Of a DNA stretch of 64,000 nt, positions 8,381 through 19,762 are shown in pieces. Within the stretch, counting starts at the first letter, position 1. Each line of letters begins with the position of its first letter. Origin of the DNA: Serratia marcescens (GTDB lineage Bacteria > Pseudomonadota > Gammaproteobacteria > Enterobacterales > Enterobacteriaceae). The translations under genes and the position numbers were made by a program. The DNA is taken from the NCBI GenBank assembly GCA_015548865.1, contig JADMXW010000009.1, positions 62,001 to 126,000 on the forward strand. Direction: 5' to 3'. Under the pieces are notes generated by a model that was not told where the DNA came from, searched no databases, and saw only the letters and a program-made list of their open reading frames with translations.

Positions 8381-9988
8381 TTACGCCCTGTTGCGATAAT
8401 GCTTATAGTTGAGGCGATACTTATCCAGCCGCAGTCCTAATGCACGACGCGTGATATTAAGATGTTCCGCCGCTCGGGAAACATTTCCCTGAAACATTGA
8501 GAGCGCTTCAACAATTAAATCGTACTCTATCTGAGATACCCGCGCTTCCAGCCCCTCTTCTGCTGCAAGGTGCTCCAAGATTGGCTGCAACGACAACGGA
8601 AGATGGTAGCTGTGAATAACACCTTCGTCTGATAGCAATACCGCCCGTTCCATTACATTCTCCAACTCCCGGACGTTTCCCGGCCAGTCGTAGTTAAGCA
8701 GCATATTCAGCGCTGGTGTGGCGATCGTCGGTACTTCCACGCCCTGATCTCGGGCAAAACGGGCATTGAAGTAATCTGCCAAAATCAGAATATCATTGCC
8801 TCGTTCACGCAACGGTGGGATGGTGATTGGAAACACGTTAAGACGGTAATAAAGGTCTTCACGAAAAAGCCCCTTATTCACCATTTCACTCAAATCGCGA
8901 TGTGTGGCGGCCAGAATTCGAACATTGACATGAAGCGTGTCATTACTGCCCACACGCTCAAAACTGCGCTCTTGAATCACACGTAACAGCTTAGCCTGTG
9001 CCGATAACGATAGCTCTCCGACCTCATCAAGAAAAATGGTTCCCCCATTCGCTTCTTCAAAACGTCCTGCACGGCGGGATATCGCACCGGTAAATGCACC
9101 TTTCTCATGCCCAAACAGCTCACTTTCCAGCACGCTTTCCGGCAATGATGCGCAATTGAAGGTGATAAAAGGGCCAGTAGCACACAGGCTGCTATGGTGA
9201 ATCGCAGCGGCTACCCGTTCTTTGCCAACACCACTCTCCCCCAGAATCAGAACTGTCGTTCGTGCAGGGCTTACCTTGCGAATCAACCGGTACACCGACT
9301 GCATGGCCCGCGAGTTGCCAATAATATTGGTAGGACGCAGTGTATCCGTTGTTTGCTGGTGCAAAGATGCCGCTAACAACACTTTCTGATGCGCTTGTTC
9401 AAGCAGATGCAATTCAACGGCCTGCGCGATAATCGCCGCAATCACTTTCAGCACTTCCAAATCCAGATAGCGCAACTGCTGATTGTTGTAAACCCGTTCA
9501 ATGCCGATGGTTCCCATCACTTTGGAACTACGCATGATCGGCACACAAATAAATGAAAACTCACCGTCGCGGGTTTTGTCGAGACTGCCAGTTTTATTGA
9601 GAAATGAGGGGTCGTCTGCCACATGCGGCACAATGACCGGTTGGCGCGTTTCAATCACTTGTCCGGTAATACCTTCCCCCGGCATATAGACGCCTTTCTC
9701 CACTTCTTGCGGAGAGAGTCCGTAACTTTCATGGATATAAATGCGATCGCTACTGGTGTCATACAGTGTGATCATCGCCCGAATCACCTGCATGTGTTTT
9801 TGCATTAATTGCAGAACCAGTTTGAGGGTTTTGGAAAGATCTCCCTCGGTGCTCACCACTTTGCTGACTTCAGACAGCAACGGCATCAGTTCTGAACGGC
9901 ATTCACCCAATTTACAAGTAAAAGACAATGGCGTCTTTAAGGGTGACAGCATGTTCGTTACACCACCTTTTCTTTCCAGGCGCATCAT
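8381..9988 (-). CDS. anfA: AnfA, sigma-54-dependent activator of the Fe-only nitrogenase genes
   Basis: 535 residues in the NifA/VnfA/AnfA architecture: N-terminal GAF domain (about 40-200, with MPGEGITGQVIETRQPVIVP), AAA+ domain (about 225-450) with Walker A GESGVGKE, sigma-54 loop ELFGHEKGAFTGA, Walker B TIFLDEVGEL and the arginine finger LYYRLNVFPI, then a C-terminal Fis-type HTH (VSRAAEHLNITRRALGLRL). A cysteine is present near the N-terminus (FTCKLGECRSEL), as in VnfA/AnfA, where N-terminal cysteines bind an Fe-S cluster. The start at 9988 has a GGGAGAG ribosome site just upstream. It is encoded downstream of anfO and behind its own predicted sigma-54 promoter. Confidence 0.93.
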   Translation of the reverse strand: MMRLERKGGVTNMLSPLKTPLSFTCKLGECRSELMPLLSEVSKVVSTEGDLSKTLKLVLQLMQKHMQVIRAMITLYDTSSDRIYIHESYGLSPQEVEKGVYMPGEGITGQVIETRQPVIVPHVADDPSFLNKTGSLDKTRDGEFSFICVPIMRSSKVMGTIGIERVYNNQQLRYLDLEVLKVIAAIIAQAVELHLLEQAHQKVLLAASLHQQTTDTLRPTNIIGNSRAMQSVYRLIRKVSPARTTVLILGESGVGKERVAAAIHHSSLCATGPFITFNCASLPESVLESELFGHEKGAFTGAISRRAGRFEEANGGTIFLDEVGELSLSAQAKLLRVIQERSFERVGSNDTLHVNVRILAATHRDLSEMVNKGLFREDLYYRLNVFPITIPPLRERGNDILILADYFNARFARDQGVEVPTIATPALNMLLNYDWPGNVRELENVMERAVLLSDEGVIHSYHLPLSLQPILEHLAAEEGLEARVSQIEYDLIVEALSMFQGNVSRAAEHLNITRRALGLRLDKYRLNYKHYRNRA

Positions 9989-10094
9989 ATCTCTCCCGAC
10001 AAGTCCCCATTCTTACGCAGCAGAGTGAACCACAGCAGGTCAGAAGCATTGGTATCCTAAGTCACAGGCTCTCGTGCACAGTGCATGCACAAAC

Positions 10095-10111
10095 TTGCAA
10101 AATCAGCGCCA
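10095..10111 (-). promoter_or_regulatory. Predicted sigma-54 (-24/-12) promoter of anfA
   Basis: On the minus strand the sequence is TGGCGCTGATTTTGCAA: GG and GC separated by exactly ten bases, in a context close to the consensus TGGCAC-N5-TTGC. It lies about 107-123 bases upstream of the anfA start with no gene between, giving a leader of about 95-100 bases. Confidence 0.75.
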
Positions 10112-10191
10112 ATACAAGCAAATCGTCTTTTTTATAATCCATTGATAATCAAGGAGAGAAAAACCACCTCCGCCTGAGCGAATACACTATA

Positions 10192-10207
10192 TGTTCCATT
10201 GAGAACA
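10192..10207. promoter_or_regulatory. NifA-type upstream activator sequence for anfA
   Basis: TGTTCCATTGAGAACA is a perfect match to TGT-N10-ACA, the NifA binding element, and is also a longer dyad (TGTTC-N6-GAACA). It lies about 80-110 bases upstream of the sigma-54 element at 10095-10111, the normal distance for NifA action through DNA looping. Binding by NifA rather than AnfA is inference. Confidence 0.65.
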
Positions 10208-10240
10208 TTCCTGTCCGATTTCGTACGTCAACGAACGTTT

Positions 10241-10882
10241 TCAGATACTCTGTGGCATCACCACGACACAGAATGTTCCATCGGCATGAGGTTCACTCAC
10301 AATGCTGAATTCGCCCGCATCAAGCGTGGCAAACCACTTCGGCAAATGATCGCAAATGATCTCCAGACGTCGAAATTGCTTTTGTTGCAGGAAGGGCTGT
10401 AATAACCGCCGCGAGGTGTGCCCCTCACCGCTGTTTGCCAGCGCATCGATCAGATTGAAATGAAACTCCCCGATGTGTTTACCCGGCTGAAAAAAAGTCT
10501 CGGGATGGAGTGACGTCACTTGTGAGGAAGAATGGATACGCTCCGCAATACGATCGAGAAACGGGGCGGGTTTACCACTGCATCGCCACATGGTAATTCC
10601 TCTGCCATCAAGCCAGGCCAGTAGCACGCCCTGAATATCCTGCGCCACAATGTGACGACACTCTGGCAACGCTTCCAGCATCGTCAATGTTTGCTGACGT
10701 AAAGCGGCCAATGACATTGACGATGCTGACGGGCAAGGCACTTCACGACAGCATTGCCAGCCAGAACTCGCCTTGACAAACAGTGTCGCCACACCCGGCT
10801 CCCCAAACGCTGTTATCATTCCTTGGTTGTCGAGATACGCGACAATGTAGAGAGGCGGTGTCATGTCGGTATCAAAAACCAT
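10241..10882 (-). CDS. anfO: AnfO, Fe-only nitrogenase accessory protein
   Basis: 213 residues. The C-terminal block FLQQKQFRRLEIICDHLPKW matches the signature of the AnfO family, and the N-terminal part (IVAYLDNQGMITAFGEPGVA) matches its start. AnfO is found only with Fe-only nitrogenase operons and is needed for efficient diazotrophic growth on that enzyme; its biochemical role is unknown. It overlaps the preceding PNPOx-like gene by 11 bases, so it belongs to the anfHDGK transcription unit and is its last gene. Confidence 0.85.
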   Translation of the reverse strand: MVFDTDMTPPLYIVAYLDNQGMITAFGEPGVATLFVKASSGWQCCREVPCPSASSMSLAALRQQTLTMLEALPECRHIVAQDIQGVLLAWLDGRGITMWRCSGKPAPFLDRIAERIHSSSQVTSLHPETFFQPGKHIGEFHFNLIDALANSGEGHTSRRLLQPFLQQKQFRRLEIICDHLPKWFATLDAGEFSIVSEPHADGTFCVVVMPQSI

Positions 10883-11378
10883 GCTGCTTCCCCTTCATGG
10901 ATTCAATATCGATGCGAATCACCAATGTTGCTTGCAGATTTGCATCAGGGAACACATAGTGCCGATCGGTGAAACCCGCCATTAATCGTTGCAATATGGG
11001 GATTTTCTCTTGGTTATCGTTGATGAATTGCGCTTTCCCCAACCCAATCACAGTGCGATGCCGAGCCTCAAAATTACAAGCCAGCGCATCCTCTACCACG
11101 CCACCATAATGAGAAATAGCGAAACAAAGGGTATTGTTACGTTTAAGCAACTCGATCTTGCTGCCACTGCGTGCGGAGTGAAAATAGAGGGCGGTACCAT
11201 CCCAGACATAGAAAACAGGCACCAGAAAGGGCACATCATTATTGGCCAGCGCAATATACATCACTCGCTCTTCGCGCAAAATGGCATCAATTAATGTGGG
11301 ATCGGTGATTTCTCTTTCATCTCGTCGCATTTCATGATGAGGAAAATCAGCCAAGGTCGGATTAATAGGCATATTCAT
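10872..11378 (-). CDS. PNPOx-like split-barrel flavin/heme protein, Anf3-like
   Basis: 168 residues of the pyridoxamine 5'-phosphate oxidase-like split beta-barrel type: EREITDPTLIDAILREERVM, then FLVPVFYVWDGTALYFHSA and SGSKIELLKRNNTLCFAISH, the standard order of the nucleotide-binding barrel. Azotobacter anf clusters carry a gene for Anf3, a heme- and FAD-binding oxidase, at a similar place; I match this gene to it by position and fold, from memory, not by alignment. A His is present at FSHY-type positions (AISHYGG) but heme ligation cannot be judged. Its start overlaps the stop of the HEPN-like gene (ATGA). Confidence 0.65.
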   Translation of the reverse strand: MNMPINPTLADFPHHEMRRDEREITDPTLIDAILREERVMYIALANNDVPFLVPVFYVWDGTALYFHSARSGSKIELLKRNNTLCFAISHYGGVVEDALACNFEARHRTVIGLGKAQFINDNQEKIPILQRLMAGFTDRHYVFPDANLQATLVIRIDIESMKGKQHGF

Positions 11379-11815
11379 CGTCTATTCTCCCGAAAAAGGC
11401 TTAGCGCCGGTGAGCGTTTTCGTTCCGCCACAATCAGCGCATCCAATGTCTCACAAACAGAAAGAATGCGTGCTTTATCCTGTTCGTCCGGCGTTCCATG
11501 GTAGTAATCATCAATAGAACAAATACCAAAAAGTGCATCAAGCGCGGCAATATCTTCCCTTAATGCTGCGGTAAACGTCACTTTCTCCGAAGCACTGGCA
11601 AGCAGGCTGCGGTAATTGTGATTCATCGGCATGATGTTATGTAGCGAACACAGGGCAATCAGGTAGCACTCCACTGCCAGCGATGCCACGTTAAATACCA
11701 GACTGACAGACGATGATTGTGGTGCCAACAACATGGCGCGGCGATGATAGCCACGCGCATGCTCATAGCAACGAGTGAACCGTTGTTCATCGCTTTCAAA
11801 CAGCAATCCTGACAT
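11375..11815 (-). CDS. Small helical HEPN-like protein of the anf operon
   Basis: 146 residues from the ATG at 11815, chosen because GGGAGGAAAT lies just upstream; a longer open frame to 11953 lacks such a site and runs into a hairpin. The product is nearly all helical, with the HEPN-like pattern of a nucleotide-binding helix bundle (FNVASLAVECYLIALC, then HNYRSLLASASEKV). No catalytic R-x4-6-H motif is evident. It lies between anfK and the Anf3-like gene, so a role in Fe-only nitrogenase assembly, activity or regulation is inferred from context only. Confidence 0.65.
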   Translation of the reverse strand: MSGLLFESDEQRFTRCYEHARGYHRRAMLLAPQSSSVSLVFNVASLAVECYLIALCSLHNIMPMNHNYRSLLASASEKVTFTAALREDIAALDALFGICSIDDYYHGTPDEQDKARILSVCETLDALIVAERKRSPALSLFRENRR

Positions 11816-11879
11816 TATTTCCTCCCGAACGGGACACCGATTCCCAGTAGCCTCAGACTGATGGCAAAGTCCGTTGTTA

Positions 11880-11944
11880 GGTGAAGTGCGGCGAAGGGGT
11901 CGTAGCGGCGTGAGCCGTCGGAGCACCCTTCGGTGTGATTCACC
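11880..11944. repeat. Long imperfect hairpin between anfK and the accessory genes
   Basis: GGTGAA at 11880 pairs with TTCACC at 11939, GCGAAGGG with CCCTTCGG, and the loop holds a small CGGC-GTGA-GCCG hairpin. It may stabilise or attenuate the mRNA between the highly expressed structural genes and the accessory genes, as similar intercistronic hairpins do in nif operons. This function is inference. Confidence 0.5.
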
Positions 11945-11981
11945 GGGAAACACGGACGTGCCAAAAAGGGTTTTTCAACAG

Positions 11982-12000
11982 GGCACCGATTTCCGGTGCC
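11982..12000 (-). terminator. Short hairpin after anfK, possible partial terminator
   Basis: GGCACCG-(5)-CGGTGCC, 34 bases beyond the anfK stop on the minus strand. It is not followed by a clean T-run, so read-through into the accessory genes is likely. Confidence 0.35.
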
Positions 12001-12033
12001 TTATTGCATACCGATAGAATGAAAACCAACGAA

Positions 12034-13433
12034 TTACCAAACGTTGAGCAACCACTCCTTGTTCTTTTTGTATTCCATGTCGGTAAACAGGCTGTTTGCC
12101 ATTTGCTCCGCCAACCAGATGGCACCCGCATACCCGACGACAGGATGGCGGTAGTGGCCCGCTCGGTCATAAGTGGGGAAACCGACTCTGACCATGGGTA
12201 TCTGGTTATCAATCGCGGTAAAACGGCCCTTGGAATGCCCGAGAATCAGATCCAGTTGCAGATCGTTTTGGGTAATACGTTGCTCCATCTCCCACAGATC
12301 CGCATTGGTAATGATCTCCATATCATGGGATACTCCATCGCGCAGTGCGTGAATGCGAGGATCGTTAACATATCCGGCATTATCATCGCCCAGCAGCAGC
12401 AACACCGGCTTCATTTCCAGATCGAGACAGAACTCCGCTAGCCCAATCACCAAATCGGGGTTGCCATAAATCGCCACTCGTTTGTCGGCAAGAAACATAT
12501 GCACCAGATCGGTCAGGGCATCCAGGGCGATCCCACGCTCCCGCACCAGTGAAGGCGGAATGGGTTTCCCCGTCAGGGTTTTCAGGTTATGCAGCAACGT
12601 GTCCGTGTTGCGAATACCAATCGGTGTCGGACCAATGAGAGTCGGGATCTGAAACGTCTCTTCCAGATAATTCGCCGCTTTACCCCCTTCATAGCGATTG
12701 AGTGCAAGCGTCGCGCAGGCATTGGCTGTGTCGGTCAAATCGGCGATGGTGGTGTTGCCGTGGGAAACGGTATTGCCGGATGGCATCAAAGGTGAGTCGA
12801 AATCTTCAATCTCGAACAGCACGGTGGCATCAATCTCCATCTCCGAGAGCAGATGCTTCAATGCTGTCACATCACCGGGGTTCGCCCAGCCAGTAATCAA
12901 ATTGAGCTTGCCATTAGGCTCCCCTTTTCGGGCAAAATACTTAACGATATCGCGTACCGCCAAGTCGTACCCGCTGATCATGCTGCCAACAAAACTTGGC
13001 GTATGGATAGGAATCAGATGCACTTCACGACCGGCGTATTTCTCTTTCAGCAACCCATCATTGAGCTTACGCACCACACCGTCCACATCATCACCAATCA
13101 CCTCTGTGGAGCAGGTGGTGATAATCGGGATGACCTTGACGTGAGGATAACGCATCAGTAAAACGTCGACCGCTTGCTCTACGCGATCCAGCGCGCCAAA
13201 CACGGCCCCGTCTTCATGTACCGATGATGAAGCTATTTCGAAGCTCTCTTTCAGATGCTGAGAAATAAGCAAACGGACAAACATCACACATCCCTGACCG
13301 CCATGCACAATACCGATACAATCCTTGATGCCGATACTCACATACTGTGCTCCTGCCGGTTGGCAGGTAAAAATGGGGTTGATTACCCCCGTGCGATCTT
13401 TCGCTTTCAGTTCACAGGACATGGCTAACCTCA

Positions 13434-13434
<1 letters not shown>
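12034..13434 (-). CDS. anfK: Fe-only nitrogenase component 1, beta subunit AnfK
   Basis: 466 residues. The N-terminus has the cluster-binding segment with CQPAGAQYVSIGIKDC and GIVHGGQGCVMFVRLL, which provide P-cluster cysteines, and TTCSTEVIGDD gives the third. AnfK lacks the long N-terminal extension of NifK, consistent with this length. It forms the alpha2-beta2-delta2 dinitrogenase with AnfD and AnfG; P clusters sit at the D/K interface. Its start codon overlaps the anfG stop region by one base. The gene continues the anfHDGK transcription unit. Confidence 0.97.
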
Positions 13435-16277
<2,843 letters not shown>

Positions 16278-16300
16278 TCACTGGGTATGCCAGAAGTAAA

Positions 16301-16317
16301 TTGCAAAACTGGGGCCA
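16301..16317 (-). promoter_or_regulatory. Predicted sigma-54 (-24/-12) promoter of anfHDGK
   Basis: On the minus strand TGGCCCCAGTTTTGCAA has GG and GC exactly ten bases apart, close to the consensus. The predicted transcript start is near 16291, about 50 bases before the anfH start codon. Confidence 0.8.
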
Positions 16318-16359
16318 CTAAGAGAAACAACGGAGAAAAAGAAATAAGATAAGAGACTG

Positions 16360-16380
16360 ATTCAGGCCTATCGACTGAAT
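16360..16380. promoter_or_regulatory. Dyad upstream of the anfH promoter (candidate activator site)
   Basis: ATTCAG-N9-CTGAAT, centred about 80 bases upstream of the predicted anfH transcript start. It is a candidate AnfA site by position only. Confidence 0.35.
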
Positions 16381-16460
16381 TTATTACAGTTATTTTTTTA
16401 TTGACCCGCGGTGTAACGAAGCGAAAAAGAGACGTCAGGAAAGCCACGATTCCCGCTGGC

Positions 16461-16476
16461 TGTTCATTGATGAACT
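16461..16476. promoter_or_regulatory. TGTTC-N6-GAACT element upstream of anfH, NifA/AnfA-type
   Basis: TGTTCATTGATGAACT resembles the element upstream of anfA (TGTTCCATTGAGAACA) and matches TGT-N10-ACA except for the last base. It lies about 175 bases upstream of the predicted anfH start site, within the range for enhancer-type activators. Confidence 0.4.
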
Positions 16477-16508
16477 TTTCACCAGCGAGATGTTCGGCAA
16501 AGAAAGAT

Positions 16509-17207
16509 CTAGACGCCCAGTTGATCCAGCCAGAGAGTCATCACCTCCTGTGCCGCCAGCGCCAGTGATGCTGAATAATGCGCCGCCTGCTCACGCAGCA
16601 AGCCCAAACTGAGTCCGGCCAGCTCCAACTCACACGCATGCCCAACCAGCCACCCTTCCAGTCCGATTTGGCTCACCTCGGGATGGAACTGAAGACCCAG
16701 CGCGTGTTTACCCACACTGAAGGCTTGATTGTCACATACCGCGCTACCCGCCAGGCGTATCGCTGAATCAGGAATCTCAAAGCGATCGCCATGCCAGTGT
16801 AAAACGGGAACTGCCGATAACGGAGCCAACACAGAGGTCTGAGCCACTGACGCCAATTGAATAGGCCCATAGCCAATCTCTTTCCCCCCCATCGGTGCCA
16901 CGTTCGCACCGAGTGCTCGCGCCATCAATTGTGCTCCCAGGCAGATACCCAGCACGGGGCGCTGCTGCGCCAACCGTTGTCGAATAATCTCTAGTTCCTG
17001 GCACAAAAAAGGGTAACCCGTTTCATCATTGGCGCTGATCGGGCCACCCAGCACAATCAGCAAATCAGCGTGAAGAGGATCGAATGTCGCCAAAGTGGTG
17101 ATAGGCGTATCAATATAGTGATACTGAAAACCACATTCATGAAGGGTATCGCCCAGTGTGCCCAAATCTTCAAAAGGCACATGTCGAAAAACAACCACAG
17201 TTTTCAT
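16509..17207 (-). CDS. Class I glutamine amidotransferase (GMP-synthase-like)
   Basis: 232 residues from the ATG at 17207, which has AAAGGAGC upstream; the open frame extends further but the extra residues are not conserved-looking. Triad-type glutamine amidotransferase: nucleophile in GICLGAQLMARALGA, catalytic His in LQFHPEVSQIG. Such stand-alone proteins hydrolyse glutamine or gamma-glutamyl compounds; the substrate is unknown. It reads toward the anf operon on the same strand but ends 267 bases before anfH and is separated from it by the sigma-54 promoter. Confidence 0.85.
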   Translation of the reverse strand: MKTVVVFRHVPFEDLGTLGDTLHECGFQYHYIDTPITTLATFDPLHADLLIVLGGPISANDETGYPFLCQELEIIRQRLAQQRPVLGICLGAQLMARALGANVAPMGGKEIGYGPIQLASVAQTSVLAPLSAVPVLHWHGDRFEIPDSAIRLAGSAVCDNQAFSVGKHALGLQFHPEVSQIGLEGWLVGHACELELAGLSLGLLREQAAHYSASLALAAQEVMTLWLDQLGV

Positions 17208-17368
17208 CGAAAGCTCCTTTGTTGCGAATGAAAAACAGCCGTTATCTGCCATGCAAAATACTGGCCTGTTCTTCTTGTCTATGGCACGCCGGGTCCGCTT
17301 TCTGCACGGGTTATTGATTAATAGAACCCTCACCGAACAAGATCGCGCGAGGGTTCAAACGCCGATGA

Positions 17369-18490
17369 TTACTCTTCGAAGTACCAGTATCCCTGATTAA
17401 TCAGGACCGTCAGCTCAGCGACTACCGCTGGATTATGAAGCCCATCGCCCAACGTTTTACTTGTGATTTCTGTGTAATGACACAAGGCGTCAGCCACCTG
17501 AGCATCGGGCATTTCCAGCTTTTCACTGTTGATAAACACGTTATCGCCCACGCGCAATACGCGCAAACCGCTTAGACGCGTTAACACTTCACCGTCGAGC
17601 AGTGCATTGATCACTTCGCTTTGTTCGAAAGGCGGTTCTGCTGGTGCGACATCCAACTCATGGCGCGGCGTGGAGATAAAACGGCCGAACCAGTTATTAA
17701 ACTCTTCCGGTTGATTGATCATCTCGATCATCATTGTGCGTAAACGTTCAAGCTCGTGCGCTTCAACGCGCTCAGGATGTTCACGCACCGTTAAATCCGG
17801 ATCGCTGTAGTGTTCACTGCCAAGATCGTTTTCCAGCGCATAGTCGGCAAAACTGCTGATCAAATCCCTGCCATTCGGCCCACGGAAACCAACGGAATAA
17901 TTGAGTGTTGTCTCATAGGTAAAACCGTCATGGGGGAAGCCCGGCGGAATATACAGTATGTCGCCAATCTCCATTTCGACATCAATGATCGGCTCAAAGG
18001 GCTCACAGTGCAGCAATGCCGGATGTGGGCAATGCTGTTTCAACGGGAGCTTATCGCCCACGCGCCAGCGACGACGCCCCATTCCCTGAATAATAAAGAC
18101 ATCGTACTGATCGATATGCGGCCCAACGCCGCCACCCGGCACAGAGAAAGAGATCATCAGATCGTCCAGGCGCCAGTCTGGCAGTACGCGAAATGGCCGA
18201 ACAAGTTCAGCAGACGGCGCGTGCCAATGGTTGACCGCCTGTGCCAGCAACGACCAATCGGTTTCTCCTAGATCATCAAAATGCTCAAACGGCCCATTGC
18301 TCGCTTGCCACTGGCCATTTTTATGGCTCACCAGTCGGCTATCCACCTCAGGTTCCATTGCCAGGCCAGCCAGCTCATCTGGCGTGATAGGATCGACGAA
18401 ATCAGGGAACGCGCGCTTTAATACAACCGGCTTTTTTTGCCAGTAGTTGGCTAAAAATTCGGGCCAGTTCAAATTGAGTTGAAAAGACAT
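17369..18490 (-). CDS. roxA: Ribosomal protein uL16 arginine hydroxylase RoxA (YcfD)
   Basis: 373 residues of the JmjC 2-oxoglutarate/Fe(II) oxygenase family. The iron ligands lie in GPHIDQYDVFIIQG (H-x-D), followed by GRRRWRVGDKLPLKQHC. A dimerisation domain and a winged helix follow, ending with QGYWYFEE. Length and order fit E. coli YcfD (373 residues), which hydroxylates Arg81 of L16. A core enterobacterial gene, useful as an anchor for chromosomal location. Confidence 0.93.
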   Translation of the reverse strand: MSFQLNLNWPEFLANYWQKKPVVLKRAFPDFVDPITPDELAGLAMEPEVDSRLVSHKNGQWQASNGPFEHFDDLGETDWSLLAQAVNHWHAPSAELVRPFRVLPDWRLDDLMISFSVPGGGVGPHIDQYDVFIIQGMGRRRWRVGDKLPLKQHCPHPALLHCEPFEPIIDVEMEIGDILYIPPGFPHDGFTYETTLNYSVGFRGPNGRDLISSFADYALENDLGSEHYSDPDLTVREHPERVEAHELERLRTMMIEMINQPEEFNNWFGRFISTPRHELDVAPAEPPFEQSEVINALLDGEVLTRLSGLRVLRVGDNVFINSEKLEMPDAQVADALCHYTEITSKTLGDGLHNPAVVAELTVLINQGYWYFEE

Positions 18491-18610
18491 AATTCACACC
18501 AGTGAGAAGAGAAACGGGCGAGATTATAAAAAGAGTGATACCAGCCCCGCCTTGTCATGCATCAAGACTCTACGCATCCTCCATGTATTGCCGCATTAAT
18601 GAGTTGAAAA

Positions 18611-18633
18611 CGAGACTGATTATCATCTATATT
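18611..18633. promoter_or_regulatory. Possible Fur box upstream of the ferric transporter
   Basis: CGAGACTGATTATCATCTATATT contains GATTATCAT, a partial match to the Fur consensus GATAATGATAATCATTATC, about 85-105 bases before the fbpA-like start. Weak; the regulon membership fits the gene function. Confidence 0.3.
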
Positions 18634-18715
18634 TTAATTCCAATTAGAAAATATTTCATTACGTGATAATTCCTTTTAAAAACTAAGGTTTTTTTACTCT
18701 GGAGAAGATAACGAT

Positions 18716-19762
18716 ATGGCTATCCTGCTTTCATCTGCTCGCCGCGGTATACGCCGTCTGCTGCTGGCCTCAGCGTTACTGGCCGCTTACGCCACCCCCG
18801 CAATGGCTGAAGAGTCATTAACGTTGTATACCACGCGCGAGCCGGGCCTTATCCAGCCGTTGCTGGACACCTTTACAAAAGACAGTGGTGTGAAGGTCAA
18901 TACGGTTTTCATCAAAGATGGCATGCTCGAGAGAGTAAAAGCGGAAGGGCAAAACTCCCCGGCGGACCTGCTGATGACCGTCGATATAGGTAATCTGGTG
19001 GATCTGGTCGAAGCAGGCGTGACTCAGCCGGTGAAATCCGCAGCGCTGGAAGCCGCCATCCCAGCCAATTTGCGCGGTGCCGATGACCAATGGTTCAGCT
19101 TATCCATGCGTGGTCGCGTGCTGTATGCGGAAAAATCGCTACCGCTGAACAGCTTCACCTATGAGTCGCTGGCCGATCCGCAGTGGAAAGGCAAAGTGTG
19201 TATCCGTGCCGGACAGCATCCGTACAACACGGCCTTGATCGCAGCCATGATTGCGCACCACGGTGAAGCCAAAACGGAAGAATGGCTGCGCGGCGTCAAA
19301 GCCAATCTGGCACGCAAAGCCACCGGCGGTGACCGTGATGTGGCACGAGACATTCTTGGCGGCATCTGTGATATCGGTCTGGCCAATACCTACTATGTCG
19401 GCCACATGAAGAACGCCAAAGAGGGTACGGATGCGCGCCAATGGGGCGATGCGATCAAAGTTGTGAAACCGACCTTTGAGCAAGGCGGTACTCATGTCAA
19501 TATCAGCGGCGCAGCGGTCAGCCGTTATGCTCCGAATAAAGCACAGGCAGTGAAACTGCTGGAGTATTTGGTGTCGGCACCGGCCCAGCAACTCTATGCC
19601 AAAGCCAACTATGAATATCCAGTTCGTAAGGGCGTTGAGCTGGACCCGATTATTCGTGACACCATTGGTGAACTGAACGTTGATTCTCTGCCTTTAACCG
19701 ACATTGTGAAGCACCGTAAACAAGCCAGCCAGTTGGTCGATAAAGTTGGCTTTGATCAATAA
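18716..19762 (+). CDS. fbpA: Periplasmic ferric-iron binding protein FbpA-like
   Basis: 348 residues. Signal peptide with an arginine-rich start (SSARRGIRRLLLASALLAAY) and cleavage near ATPAMAEE. The mature protein is a class-II periplasmic binding protein of the ferric-ion type: YTTREPGLIQPLLDTF at the N-terminus and the two adjacent iron-ligating tyrosines in LANTYYVGHMKNA. It delivers Fe(3+) to the permease encoded next. First gene of a three-gene operon; a GGAGAAG ribosome site lies before the ATG. Confidence 0.9.
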   Translation: MAILLSSARRGIRRLLLASALLAAYATPAMAEESLTLYTTREPGLIQPLLDTFTKDSGVKVNTVFIKDGMLERVKAEGQNSPADLLMTVDIGNLVDLVEAGVTQPVKSAALEAAIPANLRGADDQWFSLSMRGRVLYAEKSLPLNSFTYESLADPQWKGKVCIRAGQHPYNTALIAAMIAHHGEAKTEEWLRGVKANLARKATGGDRDVARDILGGICDIGLANTYYVGHMKNAKEGTDARQWGDAIKVVKPTFEQGGTHVNISGAAVSRYAPNKAQAVKLLEYLVSAPAQQLYAKANYEYPVRKGVELDPIIRDTIGELNVDSLPLTDIVKHRKQASQLVDKVGFDQ

